Numbered from the stretch's first letter, positions 29,091-38,883 are shown. The stretch is DNA of 64,000 nucleotides from Neisseriaceae bacterium (GCA_017458185.1 JAFTFY010000026.1:1-64000); one strand, 5' to 3'. Numbers and translations: made by a program. The notes: a model not told the origin generated them from the letters alone.

Positions 29091-29189
29091 GAAACCTTTG
29101 CAAAACCTATCTATCTATATAATAAATGCAAATATTATAGGGTGGGCATTCCTGCCCACCAACCGCCCGATAGGGCGGAATTTTCTTTA
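29091..29189. repeat. Left-end fragment of the AAACCTTTGCAAAA miniature element
   Basis: It starts GAAACCTTTGCAAAACCTAT and continues with ATAGGGTGGGCAT, GCCCACCAACCGCCCGATAG and GGCGGAATTTTCTTTA, closely matching the left half of the complete element at 61597-61795; the right half is missing. DUS copies flank it (about 29043 and 29213). The rest of 28967-29408 shows nothing coding. Confidence 0.75.
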
Positions 29190-29408
29190 TATATTTTTCA
29201 TTGCTTATTATTTTCAGGCAGCCTGAATTTTCTTATTTGATTAAAAAACAAAAAATTCCTTAAAAAAATCTTCGTTTTTCTTCGCAAACGAACAATTTGA
29301 CGCATAACAGCAAAAGTTTTATCGCATAAAACGCAAAAATAGGCGATAATACACGGCTATTTTAACAAACACATTTCAACAACACTCAAACTTTAAGGAG
29401 TTCTTATA

Positions 29409-30647
29409 ATGAGCCATATCAAAGTGCCTACCGAAGGTCAAAAAATCGTTCCTGGTCAAGCCATTCCAGACCAACCTATTATTCCTTATATCGAAGGAGA
29501 TGGTATCGGTGTTGATATTACCCCTGTGATGATTGATGTGATTGACGCTGCTGTGGCAAAAGCCTACGGCGGTGCGAAAAAAATTCACTGGATGGAAGTG
29601 TTCGCAGGCGAAAAAGCCACACGCGTTTATGGCGATAATGTGTGGTTGCCCGAAGAAACGCTTGCCGCACTGAAAGAATATTCGGTGTCCATCAAAGGTC
29701 CGATGACCACCCCTGTGGGCGGCGGTATTCGTTCACTGAATGTCGCTTTGCGTCAAGAATTGGATTTGTATCAATGCGTGCGTCCTGTGCGTTATTTTAA
29801 CGGCGTGCCGTCTCCACTGAAAGATCCGTCCAAAACCAATATGGTGATTTTTCGTGAAAATACCGAAGACATTTACGCAGGTATTGAATGGGAAGCCGAA
29901 ACGCCTGATGCGAAAAAAATCATCGCCTTTTTGCAAGGTGAAATGGGCGTGAAAAAAATTCGTTTCCCCGAAACATCAGGCATTGGCATTAAACCAGTTT
30001 CCAAACAAGGCACACAACGCTTGGTGCGTGCCGCCATTCGTTATGCAATCGACAACGACCGCAACTCGGTAACCATTGTGCATAAAGGCAATATTATGAA
30101 ATTTACCGAAGGCGGTTTCCGCGATTGGGCATATCAAGTTGCCAAAGAGGAGTTCGGTGCAACGCTGATTGGTGCTGGTCCGTGGTGCGAATTTAAAAAT
30201 CCGAAAACAGGCAAAAATATTGTTGTGAAAGACGCGATTGCAGACGCATTCTTGCAACAAATCTTGTTGCGTCCTGCCGAATACGATGTGATTGCCACTT
30301 TGAATTTGAACGGCGACTATATTTCAGACGCATTAGCCGCACAAGTAGGCGGTATCGGCATAGCCCCTGGTGCGAATATTTCCGACCAATACGCCGTATT
30401 TGAAGCCACACACGGCACCGCTCCGAAATACGCAGGGCAGGACAAAGTTAATCCAGGTTCGTTGATTTTATCGGCAGAAATGATGTTGCGTCATTTGGGT
30501 TGGTTTGAAGCCGCCGATTTGGTGATTACCGCTATGGAAAAAGCCATTGGCGACAAACAAGTAACTTACGACTTTGCACGCTTAATGGACGGTGCAAATG
30601 AAATTTCCTGCTCCACATTCGGCAAAGCAATGATTGAAAGAATGTAA
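29409..30647 (+). CDS. icd: Isocitrate dehydrogenase [NADP]
   Basis: Oxidatively decarboxylates isocitrate to 2-oxoglutarate in the TCA cycle; its product feeds gdhA. The 412 residues align with the E. coli-type enzyme: [20 protein letters not shown] holds the substrate-binding serine (Ser113 in E. coli, the AceK phosphorylation site), then [41 protein letters not shown] and [33 protein letters not shown] before the ATG is a strong ribosome binding site. Confidence 0.97.
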   Translation: MSHIKVPTEGQKIVPGQAIPDQPIIPYIEGDGIGVDITPVMIDVIDAAVAKAYGGAKKIHWMEVFAGEKATRVYGDNVWLPEETLAALKEYSVSIKGPMTTPVGGGIRSLNVALRQELDLYQCVRPVRYFNGVPSPLKDPSKTNMVIFRENTEDIYAGIEWEAETPDAKKIIAFLQGEMGVKKIRFPETSGIGIKPVSKQGTQRLVRAAIRYAIDNDRNSVTIVHKGNIMKFTEGGFRDWAYQVAKEEFGATLIGAGPWCEFKNPKTGKNIVVKDAIADAFLQQILLRPAEYDVIATLNLNGDYISDALAAQVGGIGIAPGANISDQYAVFEATHGTAPKYAGQDKVNPGSLILSAEMMLRHLGWFEAADLVITAMEKAIGDKQVTYDFARLMDGANEISCSTFGKAMIERM

Positions 30648-30682
30648 TTCTTTTGATGATTGATGAAAAATTTTTTAACATC

Positions 30683-30708
30683 AAACCCCACCTTGCGGTG
30701 GGGTTTTC
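30683..30708 (+). terminator. Terminator of icd
   Basis: AAACCCCACC, loop TTGC, then GGTGGGGTTTT: GC-rich stem with a short T run, about 36 nt past the stop. Confidence 0.88.
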
Positions 30709-30719
30709 GTTGTTGTACG

Positions 30720-30917
30720 GTTTGATTGCTTCGCGATCCATTGATTTACTTTGTAAATTAATGATTTTAGTCTGACGACTAAAATAAACCTTATTTTAAC
30801 TTCGCCTGACGGCTCGTTTAAATTGCGGTTTGTTTGCTTTGCAAACTCCTTTATTGACTGTGTCAATAAAGATTTGCACTGCGTGCAAATAAACCTTATT
30901 TTCAGGCTGCCTGAACG
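30720..30917. repeat. Array of short hairpin modules ending in a DUS
   Basis: Successive small hairpins (TTTACTTTGTAAA, TTTTAGTCTGACGACTAAAA, TTTGCTTTGCAAA, TTTGCACTGCGTGCAAA) are separated by recurring AATAAACCTTATTTT and AATAAAGATTT, and end at a DUS (30899-30915). A shorter version (TTTCACCTAATGGTGAAA, then AATAAACCTTGTTTTCAGG) lies at about 26340-26415. Confidence 0.7.
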
Positions 30918-30950
30918 CCTTGTTATTTCTTAATTTTCATATAAGACAAG

Positions 30951-30995
30951 GTTAAGAAGTGGTTAAGACGCAAATGTTTTAATACGCCCTATCAT
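30951..30995 (+). promoter_or_regulatory. Candidate response-regulator box and promoter of the His-rich protein gene
   Basis: GTTAAG (30951-30956), 5 nt, GTTAAG (30962-30967) is a direct repeat with 11 bp period, as bound by OmpR/PhoB-family regulators; its complement CTTAAC-N5-CTTAAC resembles PmrA/QseB boxes. A possible -10 TATCAT (30990-30995) follows 22 nt later, so the box would occupy the -35 region. Confidence 0.4.
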
Positions 30996-31018
30996 TCAAC
31001 AAATGAAGGAAACACAAG

Positions 31019-31354
31019 ATGAAAGCACAATTCATTCTTGCCGCTGTTTTATCTTTGGCGACTGTATCGGCAATGGCTGATTCCCGCTACAAGCACCACA
31101 AACATCACAAACCTTATCGTGACGACAAAGTTACGGTGATGCATCATTATCACCCTGCACCGCGTCATATCGTTCAACCACGCCGTGCTGCACCGCCGCC
31201 GCGTTATGTGCGTCATCATCGCCCATACGCACCACGCTATGTTGAACATCGCCCTGTGGTTGTTACGCCCCCTGTTCAGCGAGTATATTACGCACCGCCA
31301 CGCCCCGTGCCGTTGCGTCCTACGGCTAACTTTTCTTTGAGTGTTAATTTATAA
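31019..31354 (+). CDS. Secreted His/Pro/Arg-rich small protein
   Basis: 111 residues with a clear signal peptide (MKAQFILAAVLSLATVSAMA, cleavage before D). The mature part is very rich in His, Arg, Pro and Tyr, with HHKHHK, MHHYHP and VRHHRPY, and no Cys. That composition suggests metal binding or interaction with acidic envelope polymers (inference). I do not recognise a family. AAGGAAACACAAG supports the ATG. It has its own terminator and a possible two-component box upstream. Confidence 0.75.
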   Translation: MKAQFILAAVLSLATVSAMADSRYKHHKHHKPYRDDKVTVMHHYHPAPRHIVQPRRAAPPPRYVRHHRPYAPRYVEHRPVVVTPPVQRVYYAPPRPVPLRPTANFSLSVNL

Positions 31355-31370
31355 TTTGCGTTCTCCATAC

Positions 31371-31393
31371 AACCGCCCTTTGGGCGGTTTTTT
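31371..31393 (+). terminator. Terminator after the His-rich protein gene
   Basis: AACCGCCC, loop TTT, then GGGCGGTTTTTT, 16 nt after the stop; a DUS follows at about 31410. Confidence 0.9.
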
Positions 31394-31522
31394 GTAGTGT
31401 AAAAAATACCTTTCAGGCAGCCTGAAAAATTTTAGAAAAATTTTATTTACCAAAAGCATTGCTTTTCAAAAATTTTTTGGTATATTCAAACCTTTCCATT
31501 TAACTGATCATCAGCCCCCAAA

Positions 31523-33496
31523 ATGCACGCATTAGACTCTGTGGTTATGTTATTAGCAGTCGCCGTTTTAACGGTGATTGTTTGCCGCCGCCTGCATATT
31601 CCGACTATGTTGGGTTATTTGATTGTGGGTTTTATTGCGGGTCCAGGTGTTTTGCATATTATCTCGCAAACGGAAGCCACTGATTTTGTGGGAGAAATCG
31701 GTATTGTGTTTTTAATGTTCAGTATCGGTTTGGAATTTTCTTTGCCTAAATTGCGTGCGATGAAGTCCTTGGTGTTTGGTTTGGGCAGCATGCAAGTGGT
31801 TTTCACCATTTTGCTGATTATGGGCATAGGCTTGATTTTGAAAATGCCGTTTTTGGCTGCTCTGGCTTTGGCTGGGGCGATGACGGTGTCTTCTACGGCG
31901 ATTGTCAGCAAAATGATGGCGGGGCGTGGCGAATTGGGAACACATCACGGGCAAATGGCAATGGGCGTTTTGTTAATGCAGGATATTGCGGTTGTGCCGC
32001 TGATGATTTTGCTGCATACGCTGGCAGGCGATACTTCAACACTGTGGGAAGATTTGGGCTTTGCTCTTCTAAAAATGACGGTTGTGCTGTTTGTCTTGCT
32101 TTATTTGGGTGAGAAGTTAATGCAGCCGTGGTTTAACTTGGTTGCCAAATTAGAGCAGTCGGAAGTGTTTATGCTCAATGTGTTGTTGGTTACATTAGGC
32201 GTTGCGTATCTAACTGAATTAGCAGGACTTTCGCTTGCTTTGGGGGCGTTTGTGGCAGGTATGTTGATTGCGGAGACGCAATATCGTTTTCAAGTGGAAG
32301 ATGATATTCGTCCGTTTCGCGATACGCTGTTGGGCTTTTTCTTTATTACGGTCGGTATGAAGTTGGATATTGCTGTTTTATTAGACAATTATATCCAAGT
32401 ATTCAGTTTTTTGGCGGTGCTGATTTTGCTGAAAGCCTTTGTGGTGTATCTTGTTTCTCGTATGGGTCAGCATAAACGCACGGATTCTTTTCAGGCAGCC
32501 TTTTATTTGGCACAAGGCGGCGAATTTGGCTTTGTGCTGTTGGCATTAGCCTTGAAAGACCAGTTAATTCACATCGAAACCGTGCAAATCGGCACCGCCG
32601 CCATTTTATTGTCTATGCTGATTGCACCGCTGTTAATCACGCTGGCACCGTGGTTAGTCAGTAAATTTGCCAAAAAATCATGGGACGAAAAATCGCTCGA
32701 TTTACACCAAATGTTGGTCGAAAATATGAGCAAAAGCGATCATGTGATTATTGTTGGCTTTGGCAGAACGGGGCAGACGGTTGCCCGCATGTTAAAAAAC
32801 GAAGGCATTAACTATTATGCTTTGGATACGAATGTCGAACGGGTGCAGTCCGCACGCTTGGCAGGCGAACCGATTGCCTTTGGCGATGCCAAACGCAAGG
32901 ATATTCTACTTGCGGCAGGTTTGAACCGTGCCCATATGGTGATTTTAACTTCCCATTTATTTAAAGAAAACGAACATATTTTGTCGGTGATTATGCAGCA
33001 ACGCCCGACATTGCCCGTGATTGTTCGCAGTAGCAGCGATGAAAATACCCGCATTTTAGGCGAAAAAGGTGCGTCAGGCGTAATTTCGGACGAGCAAGAA
33101 ACGGGTTTGGTATTAGCCAGCGAAGTGATGTTGCATTACGGTATGCCGTTTTATCGTGTGTATAACATTATTCGTAGCGTGCGTCAGGACAAATACAGCA
33201 GCCTGAAAGACATTTATTTAGGCGATGACGAAAAAGCCGCCGCACAAGGCAGCAAAAGCATTTACCGCGACAGCATACAACTGCCCCAAGAAGCCTTTGC
33301 TGTGGGCAAAGAACTGCGATCCTTGCCTTTTTCGCAACTGAAAGTCGGACTACTCGGCATACGGCGTGGCACCAAACTTATCAAAAAACCCGAAGCCGAA
33401 TTTGTGCTGATGGAAAACGATGTGGTCTTGGTCATCGGCTTACCCGCAAATGTGGAACAACTCAAACACATACTGTTGGGCGGGAAGGAGAAATAA
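31523..33496 (+). CDS. CPA2 monovalent cation:proton antiporter, KefB/KefC-like
   Basis: A 657-residue inner-membrane protein. The N-terminal ~390 residues form about 12 membrane segments of the Na+/H+ exchanger fold (MLGYLIVGFIAGPGVL, MFSIGLEFSLPKL). A cytoplasmic RCK/TrkA-N domain follows with the Rossmann motif IIVGFGRTGQTVARML (about residue 412), then a TrkA-C-like C-terminus (about 570-650). This matches KefB/KefC-type glutathione-gated potassium efflux or related YbaL proteins; the sequence alone does not separate them. The ATG follows a weak leader without a clear ribosome binding site. An in-frame DUS encodes FQAAFYL. Confidence 0.9.
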   Translation: MHALDSVVMLLAVAVLTVIVCRRLHIPTMLGYLIVGFIAGPGVLHIISQTEATDFVGEIGIVFLMFSIGLEFSLPKLRAMKSLVFGLGSMQVVFTILLIMGIGLILKMPFLAALALAGAMTVSSTAIVSKMMAGRGELGTHHGQMAMGVLLMQDIAVVPLMILLHTLAGDTSTLWEDLGFALLKMTVVLFVLLYLGEKLMQPWFNLVAKLEQSEVFMLNVLLVTLGVAYLTELAGLSLALGAFVAGMLIAETQYRFQVEDDIRPFRDTLLGFFFITVGMKLDIAVLLDNYIQVFSFLAVLILLKAFVVYLVSRMGQHKRTDSFQAAFYLAQGGEFGFVLLALALKDQLIHIETVQIGTAAILLSMLIAPLLITLAPWLVSKFAKKSWDEKSLDLHQMLVENMSKSDHVIIVGFGRTGQTVARMLKNEGINYYALDTNVERVQSARLAGEPIAFGDAKRKDILLAAGLNRAHMVILTSHLFKENEHILSVIMQQRPTLPVIVRSSSDENTRILGEKGASGVISDEQETGLVLASEVMLHYGMPFYRVYNIIRSVRQDKYSSLKDIYLGDDEKAAAQGSKSIYRDSIQLPQEAFAVGKELRSLPFSQLKVGLLGIRRGTKLIKKPEAEFVLMENDVVLVIGLPANVEQLKHILLGGKEK

Positions 33497-33497
33497 A

Positions 33498-33704
33498 CAG
33501 TGAGCAATTAGCAATGAGCAATGAGCAGTTGTTTCGTTTTGCCTTGCGGCAAAACAGATATATTTTTAGATAACGCTTCGAGTTTTTTCAGGCAGCCTGA
33601 AAAAAATATCGAAGCGTTATCTTAATATATTCGTCAAGCCATAGGCTTGACTTAATAACTGCACACTGCTCACTGCTCATTGCTCATTACTCATTGCTCA
33701 TTGC
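33498..33704. repeat. About 200 bp composite palindrome centred on a DUS (copy B)
   Basis: Left arm: CAGTGAGCAATTAGCAATGA and onward, hairpin TTTTGCCTTGCGGCAAAA, ATAACGCTTCGA. The DUS at 33587-33601 is the centre. Right arm: TCGAAGCGTTAT, hairpin GTCAAGCCATAGGCTTGAC, then TGCTCACTGCTCATTGCTCA and onward. The right arm has extra heptamers and runs into the end of queF; the left arm starts right after the antiporter stop codon. Confidence 0.88.
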
Positions 33705-34164
33705 TTTTAAATAACCTTTCCTGTGCCATTTTTTCATAAAGCGAATTGGGTTTGGCATAATTGGCAAACGGATAAATCGCAATGCCGCCACGGGGCGTAA
33801 AAATGCCTTCCACTTCCAAATATTTGGGGTTAAGTAATTTAACCAAATCTTTCATAATAATGTTAATACAATCTTCATGAAAATCGCCGTGATTGCGGAA
33901 ACTAAATAAATATAATTTCAATGATTTAGACTCCACAAGATATTCATCGGGAATATAACGAATATAAATATGGGCAAAATCGGGCTGTCCTGTTTTTGGG
34001 CATAAAGAAGTAAATTCAGGACAATCAAGCGTTACACGATAATCATTTTCAGGGTGCTTATTGGGAAACTTTTCCAAAATAGATGGATTATAATCATAAA
34101 TATATTCCGTCTTATTCTGCCCTAATAAAGACACCCCTTTTAATTCATCAAAACTTCGTGACAT
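33691..34164 (-). CDS. queF: NADPH-dependent 7-cyano-7-deazaguanine reductase
   Basis: Reduces preQ0 to preQ1 in queuosine synthesis. The 157-residue, single-domain (type I) form shows the catalytic cysteine block [17 protein letters not shown] and the NADPH-binding [21 protein letters not shown]. It starts 2 nt after the ydfG stop, so it is co-transcribed. The last codons (SNEQ and the stop) are made of the AGCAATGAG repeat of the neighbouring palindrome, so the native C-terminus has probably been replaced. Confidence 0.93.
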   Translation of the reverse strand: MSRSFDELKGVSLLGQNKTEYIYDYNPSILEKFPNKHPENDYRVTLDCPEFTSLCPKTGQPDFAHIYIRYIPDEYLVESKSLKLYLFSFRNHGDFHEDCINIIMKDLVKLLNPKYLEVEGIFTPRGGIAIYPFANYAKPNSLYEKMAQERLFKSNEQ

Positions 34165-34166
34165 TT

Positions 34167-34919
34167 TTAATCCTGTTCTCGATAAATCGATAATGCGGCA
34201 TAACTTTGTGCCACAGGCATCACTTCAATAGAATTGATATTCACATATTCAGGCTGCCTGAAAACCCACAAAATGATTTCGGCAATGTCTTCTGGTTTAA
34301 CAAATTCAACATTTTCATACACTTGGGCGGCTTTTTCATTATCCCATTTGAATCGCACATTGGAAAACTCGGTATCGCCACACAAACCAGGTTCAATATT
34401 AGAAACACGAACGCGTGTGCCTGCCAAATCTGCACGCAAATTGCGGCTAAACTGTTTGACAAACGCTTTGGTCGCACCATAAACATTGCCGCCAGGATAA
34501 GGATAAGTACCTGCGATTGAGCCGATATTGATAATATGCCCCCGTTTTTTGACAACCATTTTCGGCAGTATTTGCCGTGTTAAATACGATAAGCCTAAAA
34601 CATTAGTAGCAATCATTTGCTCCCAGTCAGCAAAATTGCACTTGTAAGCAGGCTCTAATCCTAATGCCAAACCTGCATTATTGACTAATAATTCAATCTC
34701 TTGCCATTTTTCTGGAATTTCTGATAAGGCATTGTTTATGCTGTTTTTATCAGTCATATCCATTTGTAGCGGCAAAAAATTTTCGCCTAACTCATCTTTT
34801 AAGGCAGAAAGTTTATTCATTCGCCTTGCCGCACCAATCACACGGTAGTCATTTTGAACAAATAATTTGCACGCCGCTTCACCAAAACCAGCGGACGCTC
34901 CTGTAATTAAAACGGTCAT
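34167..34919 (-). CDS. ydfG: SDR-family NADP-dependent oxidoreductase, YdfG-like
   Basis: A 250-residue classical short-chain dehydrogenase: cofactor motif [10 protein letters not shown] (residues 6-15), NNAG (about 85), catalytic serine in [20 protein letters not shown] with the Tyr-Lys pair, and the C-terminal [12 protein letters not shown] typical of YdfG (3-hydroxy acid dehydrogenase/malonic semialdehyde reductase). It lies between lpxB and queF on the same strand. The FRQPEY peptide comes from an in-frame DUS. Confidence 0.87.
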   Translation of the reverse strand: MTVLITGASAGFGEAACKLFVQNDYRVIGAARRMNKLSALKDELGENFLPLQMDMTDKNSINNALSEIPEKWQEIELLVNNAGLALGLEPAYKCNFADWEQMIATNVLGLSYLTRQILPKMVVKKRGHIINIGSIAGTYPYPGGNVYGATKAFVKQFSRNLRADLAGTRVRVSNIEPGLCGDTEFSNVRFKWDNEKAAQVYENVEFVKPEDIAEIILWVFRQPEYVNINSIEVMPVAQSYAALSIYREQD

Positions 34920-34965
34920 TTTTTAACCTTTCATTATCCAAAAAATTTTAATTCAACTGTCTTCA

Positions 34966-36108
34966 TTATTCCTTTATCAGCGACAAAACCGCATTTGCCG
35001 CTATTTTATCCGTATCTTGCTTTAACTCATTGTGTAATAAAGAAAAATCTTCAATTAAGGCTTGGTTGTTTTGTGTGTATTGTTGCCATAGCGTTTCGGC
35101 TAATTTTTTGGGATTGGCGTCTTGTTGCAATAATTCAGGCACGGCGAATTTTTTCAGTAAAATATTAGGCAAACCAATATAAGGTAATTGAAAAATGCGT
35201 TTGACTATGGCAAATGTAATCGGCGAAATTTTATAGGCAATCACCATAGGTTTTTTGCATAACGCCACTTCCAAAGTAACCGTGCCACTAGCAGCCAAAA
35301 CGCAATCGGCGGCTTGTATGGCTATTTGTGCCTGACCATTGATTAAGTGAATAGGCAAATGGCGATATTTTTCTTGATTAAGTAAGTTTTTTAAGTATTG
35401 AAAGCCATTTTCAGTTGCCGCAGGCAATAAAAATTGTGCGTCTTGATTTTTATTGATTATTTCGCCTGCGGTTTGAATAAAGGTTTCTGCCAAATATTCT
35501 AATTCACTCATTCTTGAACCTGGTAATATAGTGAATATCGGCATATTTTCAGGCAGCCTGAAAAATTGTTTGGCATAATGGGTATCGGGATTTAAGTCAA
35601 TGCTTTGGGCTAATGGATGCCCCACAAATATGGCTTTTCCGCCTGCTTTTTGATAAAGTTCTGGTTCCATTGGAAAAAGGCATAAAACCATATCGGCAAT
35701 TTTGACAATTTTTTTCACGCGTCCGCTACGCCACGCCCAAACAGATGGACTGACATAATGCACGGTTTTAATGCCTGCTTTTTTGAGTTTTTTTTCAATC
35801 GAAAAATTAAAATCAGGCGAATCAATACCGATAAATATATCGGGTTGTTTTTGTAATAGAATTTTAATGAAGTTTTTGCGAATAGAAAGTATTTCAGGCA
35901 GCCTTTTTAATACTTCAACCAAGCCACGAACGGCTAATCGTTCTTGATTAAAAAAACTTTCACAGCCAGCAGCAATCATTTGTTTGCCACCTATGCCAAA
36001 AATTTCGCAATCGGGGCATTGTTGTTTAATCACAGAAATTAAGTGTCCGCCAAGTAAATCACCCGACACTTCACCTGCACAAATGGCTATTTTAAGGGGT
36101 TTATTCAT
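34966..36108 (-). CDS. lpxB: Lipid-A-disaccharide synthase
   Basis: Joins UDP-diacylglucosamine and lipid X to form the lipid A disaccharide. The 380 residues show ICAGEVSGDLLGGHLI, GIGGKQM, the GIDSPDFNF and HYVSPSVWAWR blocks, FVGHPLAQ, and LPGSRMSELEYL of the glycosyltransferase family 19. It probably heads an operon lpxB-ydfG-queF (46 nt gap to ydfG). No ribosome binding site is obvious. In-frame DUS give FRLPENMP and KRLPEIL. Confidence 0.95.
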   Translation of the reverse strand: MNKPLKIAICAGEVSGDLLGGHLISVIKQQCPDCEIFGIGGKQMIAAGCESFFNQERLAVRGLVEVLKRLPEILSIRKNFIKILLQKQPDIFIGIDSPDFNFSIEKKLKKAGIKTVHYVSPSVWAWRSGRVKKIVKIADMVLCLFPMEPELYQKAGGKAIFVGHPLAQSIDLNPDTHYAKQFFRLPENMPIFTILPGSRMSELEYLAETFIQTAGEIINKNQDAQFLLPAATENGFQYLKNLLNQEKYRHLPIHLINGQAQIAIQAADCVLAASGTVTLEVALCKKPMVIAYKISPITFAIVKRIFQLPYIGLPNILLKKFAVPELLQQDANPKKLAETLWQQYTQNNQALIEDFSLLHNELKQDTDKIAANAVLSLIKE

Positions 36109-36131
36109 TTTAAAGTTAAACGATTTTTATT

Positions 36132-36169
36132 TTTCAGGCAGCCTGAAAACCTTTTCAGGCTGCCTGAAA
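36132..36169. repeat. Adjacent DUS in inverted dialect orientation
   Basis: TTTCAGGCAGCCTGAAA at 36132-36148 and TTTCAGGCTGCCTGAAA at 36153-36169 are four bases apart and complementary over their length, so they can form a 17 bp hairpin between the 867-residue gene and lpxB. No T run follows on the minus strand, so termination is uncertain. Confidence 0.85.
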
Positions 36170-36171
36170 CT

Positions 36172-38775
36172 TTATTGACTTAGTGTTCTCATTAGTTTAT
36201 CGGCTTGTCTTGCCCATGGCATATAATTGCCTGCTTCTGTCCAACTGGCTTTGCGTAAATCGGTTTTGCCGTTTAAGCAATGCAATTTAATTTTTTCCAA
36301 GCGTTGATTTAATAATTCCAATGCTACGGTATTGTCAATTTGCACAGTTTGTTTGGCATTTTCTATTGCCGATGACAGCAATTTGAACTTAAATGAACCA
36401 ATATTATTGGGAATTTCGCAAAACTCTGTATCCAAAGGAATATTAGTGCCTGATATTTGCATATAAATGCCGTTTTCATATTCTTGCACCACGCCTAATA
36501 ATTCGCCATACATTAAATTTTGACGAATATCATCTGGTTTTAATCCTGTGGCTTTACCTTGAATAAATTCAGGGTAAAGTGTTTCGGTATTGGTATGCAC
36601 CAAAAACGATAAAGCGGCACCGTCTGCGGTTAATAAGGTGTTTTCGTAATGTGTGGCTAATTGTTCAATGTTTTCAATTTCTTCAAACGGCACACTTACG
36701 GTATAACGATAATGCACATGTTGTGGGTGTATTTCCAAACCTGTTTGTACAATGCCGTTTTCAGTCATCAACGAACAAATGTGCGAAATGCGGTCAGAAA
36801 CAGGCTGACCAAACGGACAGGCAGGAATTTGCCACGAATGAACTTCCAATGCGTCTGGTTTGTGCTGTTCTTGCCATTTTTTCAGGGTGCCTATGGCAGG
36901 ACATTTGTCCGCCATAGAAGCCATAGTTCGCCAAAACAGCAAATGCTCGGTTTCAACGGCGTGATTAACCAAAAATGGGTGATGTTGGGCAATGTATTTG
37001 GCGACATTTTCATTTAATTCTTTATCGTCAAAAATCTCCATTAAGCCGTTTATGCCTTGCTGTGCGTCAATGAAATCCACATACATTTTCCGCAATTTGG
37101 GATATAAGGCAGTTTCCGATTTTTGGAACACAGGCGGCATGGCTGATGCCATATTGGCTTCCAATGCCAAATGATATTCAACCGTATGGTGCGTGCTAAC
37201 AGCGTTATTCACCGCCATATTATTGGTTTTGGGCAAATCTTTGTTGATATTTTGTTGTTTTTCTTCAATATATTTTTTCAGCCGATTGATGATACCGCCA
37301 ATCGAGTCAATCACCGCACCCAATAAGCGATAGCCGTAAGATGTAGCTTTGGCAAAGCAGTCTGCGGTGTAATGTTGTTGCAATAAAGCCGCCATTTTTT
37401 CCGCAGGGTTTTGTTTTTGAATATCTTTTTTGCCGCCTTTGGAAGCGTTTTCCCATTGCTGCATGACATTATTGTATTCATCAATGGTTGATTGAGCGGT
37501 TTCGGCATATTGTTTTTGGCGATTTTTCCACTCGGCTAATTTGGGTTCGAGAATGTTGTTAATATCCGCAAACCATTGCAAAAATATATTGAGAGAACAA
37601 GTAGTTGCACGCCATTCTTCGATAATGGCTTGTTCAATTTGCGACACAACTTCTGATGCGGTTTCCGACAAAATGCCTTCGCTGGTCGCATAGTGCATAT
37701 TGATACCCTTGCCGCGAAAATGGCGTTGTGCCACTTCATTCAAAGAGTTATAAACCGCAGTTAAGCGTTCTTGCCACTCCAATTTTTTGCTGTCTTCCAA
37801 AAAGAATTTAGTACGGCTTGCCCATTCTTCGTCAATTGGTGTGATTTTGCCTTTTCTACGCGATTGCGGATTTTTTGCCAAGATTTCTTCATCTTTCAAA
37901 AGATAATCATCGTGCATCAGCCAGCGTTTATCGGTAAATAATTCTTCTAACCAAAACAAGGGTTCTTCATTTTTATCTTTGGGGTTTTCGCCGTAAAACA
38001 TACGATTTAAAATACCCGCAATACTTTGTTTGCCCAACATCTCCAACATTTTGGGCGTATCAGCAAATAAGGAGATTTCTCGCGTTTGCCAAAATGACGG
38101 TTCTTCTTTAACGGGTAATGGATATTGAAAATCGCCTGCGGCAATATTAGAAAATAAGCGATATGCGGCATCGGTAATGGCTCGGCTAAATGACGCTTTG
38201 CTGTTATCAAACTCAAATAACGCCATCGTAACTTTTTGTGATAAAACCGCACGACATTCTAAAAACGAAGCGTATATTTGTGCGGCTTCTATTTCAGGCA
38301 TATCAGCAATGGGCAGCAATAAAGCGACTTTAATTTTTTCTGCCCCCAAGTTATTTAATGTATCAATCATCACAGGCAGCATTCCTGATGATTCTGCGGA
38401 GGCTAAATTAACAATTAAATAGAATACACTATCTGGCTTACATAACTTCTTGATATGTTTTTGAAAATCACCCACATTTTGTTGAAAACAAGTGGCATAA
38501 GAACGGCGAAGTAAAGCGGTTGTATCTAAAATATAATCACTTAATGCCGCTTGCGTTAAATCAGCCGTATTTTGAGCGGTTTGATTTAAGGCTTCCTGAA
38601 ACATTTCAGGCGTAAAAACGATGTGTTGAATATTTTTTCGTTTGTCATTCCATTCGGAATGACCGACATAAAATAAAACAGGTTGAGCATGATTAGGCAA
38701 GCGACTGCATAATTGTTCGGTACGCAATAAGCAATCTGTGCTTTGTGGTGAAAGTCCGATAATAATATGACGCAT
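36172..38775 (-). CDS. Large hypothetical protein, possible degenerate tubulin/FtsZ-like
   Basis: 867 residues from ATG 38775, chosen because AAGGAGCAGGAC lies directly upstream; an in-frame upstream extension is mostly intergenic DUS sequence. The N-terminus MRHIIIGLSPQSTDCLL looks like the first strand of a nucleotide-binding fold. Around residues 122-185, FYLIVNLASAESSGMLPVM, then KVALLLPIADMPEIEAAQIY, recall the glycine loop and following strand of tubulin_2/FtsZ-like proteins (family pattern GGTGSG), but the glycines are largely lost. The middle (about 300-600) is helical and charged; the C-terminal 250 residues I do not recognise. No signal peptide or membrane segment is seen. Family assignment is tentative. 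Confidence 0.8.
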   Translation of the reverse strand: MRHIIIGLSPQSTDCLLRTEQLCSRLPNHAQPVLFYVGHSEWNDKRKNIQHIVFTPEMFQEALNQTAQNTADLTQAALSDYILDTTALLRRSYATCFQQNVGDFQKHIKKLCKPDSVFYLIVNLASAESSGMLPVMIDTLNNLGAEKIKVALLLPIADMPEIEAAQIYASFLECRAVLSQKVTMALFEFDNSKASFSRAITDAAYRLFSNIAAGDFQYPLPVKEEPSFWQTREISLFADTPKMLEMLGKQSIAGILNRMFYGENPKDKNEEPLFWLEELFTDKRWLMHDDYLLKDEEILAKNPQSRRKGKITPIDEEWASRTKFFLEDSKKLEWQERLTAVYNSLNEVAQRHFRGKGINMHYATSEGILSETASEVVSQIEQAIIEEWRATTCSLNIFLQWFADINNILEPKLAEWKNRQKQYAETAQSTIDEYNNVMQQWENASKGGKKDIQKQNPAEKMAALLQQHYTADCFAKATSYGYRLLGAVIDSIGGIINRLKKYIEEKQQNINKDLPKTNNMAVNNAVSTHHTVEYHLALEANMASAMPPVFQKSETALYPKLRKMYVDFIDAQQGINGLMEIFDDKELNENVAKYIAQHHPFLVNHAVETEHLLFWRTMASMADKCPAIGTLKKWQEQHKPDALEVHSWQIPACPFGQPVSDRISHICSLMTENGIVQTGLEIHPQHVHYRYTVSVPFEEIENIEQLATHYENTLLTADGAALSFLVHTNTETLYPEFIQGKATGLKPDDIRQNLMYGELLGVVQEYENGIYMQISGTNIPLDTEFCEIPNNIGSFKFKLLSSAIENAKQTVQIDNTVALELLNQRLEKIKLHCLNGKTDLRKASWTEAGNYMPWARQADKLMRTLSQ

Positions 38776-38883
38776 GTCCTGCTCCTTAAATAGCGTTATA
38801 GGGCGTTTATTGCATTTTGTATTAAACGCCATATTGTGAAAATTGGTATTTAATTTATATTTCAGGCTGCCTGAAACTTTTGC

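Noticed and set aside
36132..36169. Rho-independent terminator from the DUS pair before lpxB
   Set aside because: The hairpin is perfect but no T run follows on the minus strand, so it is listed only as a repeat.
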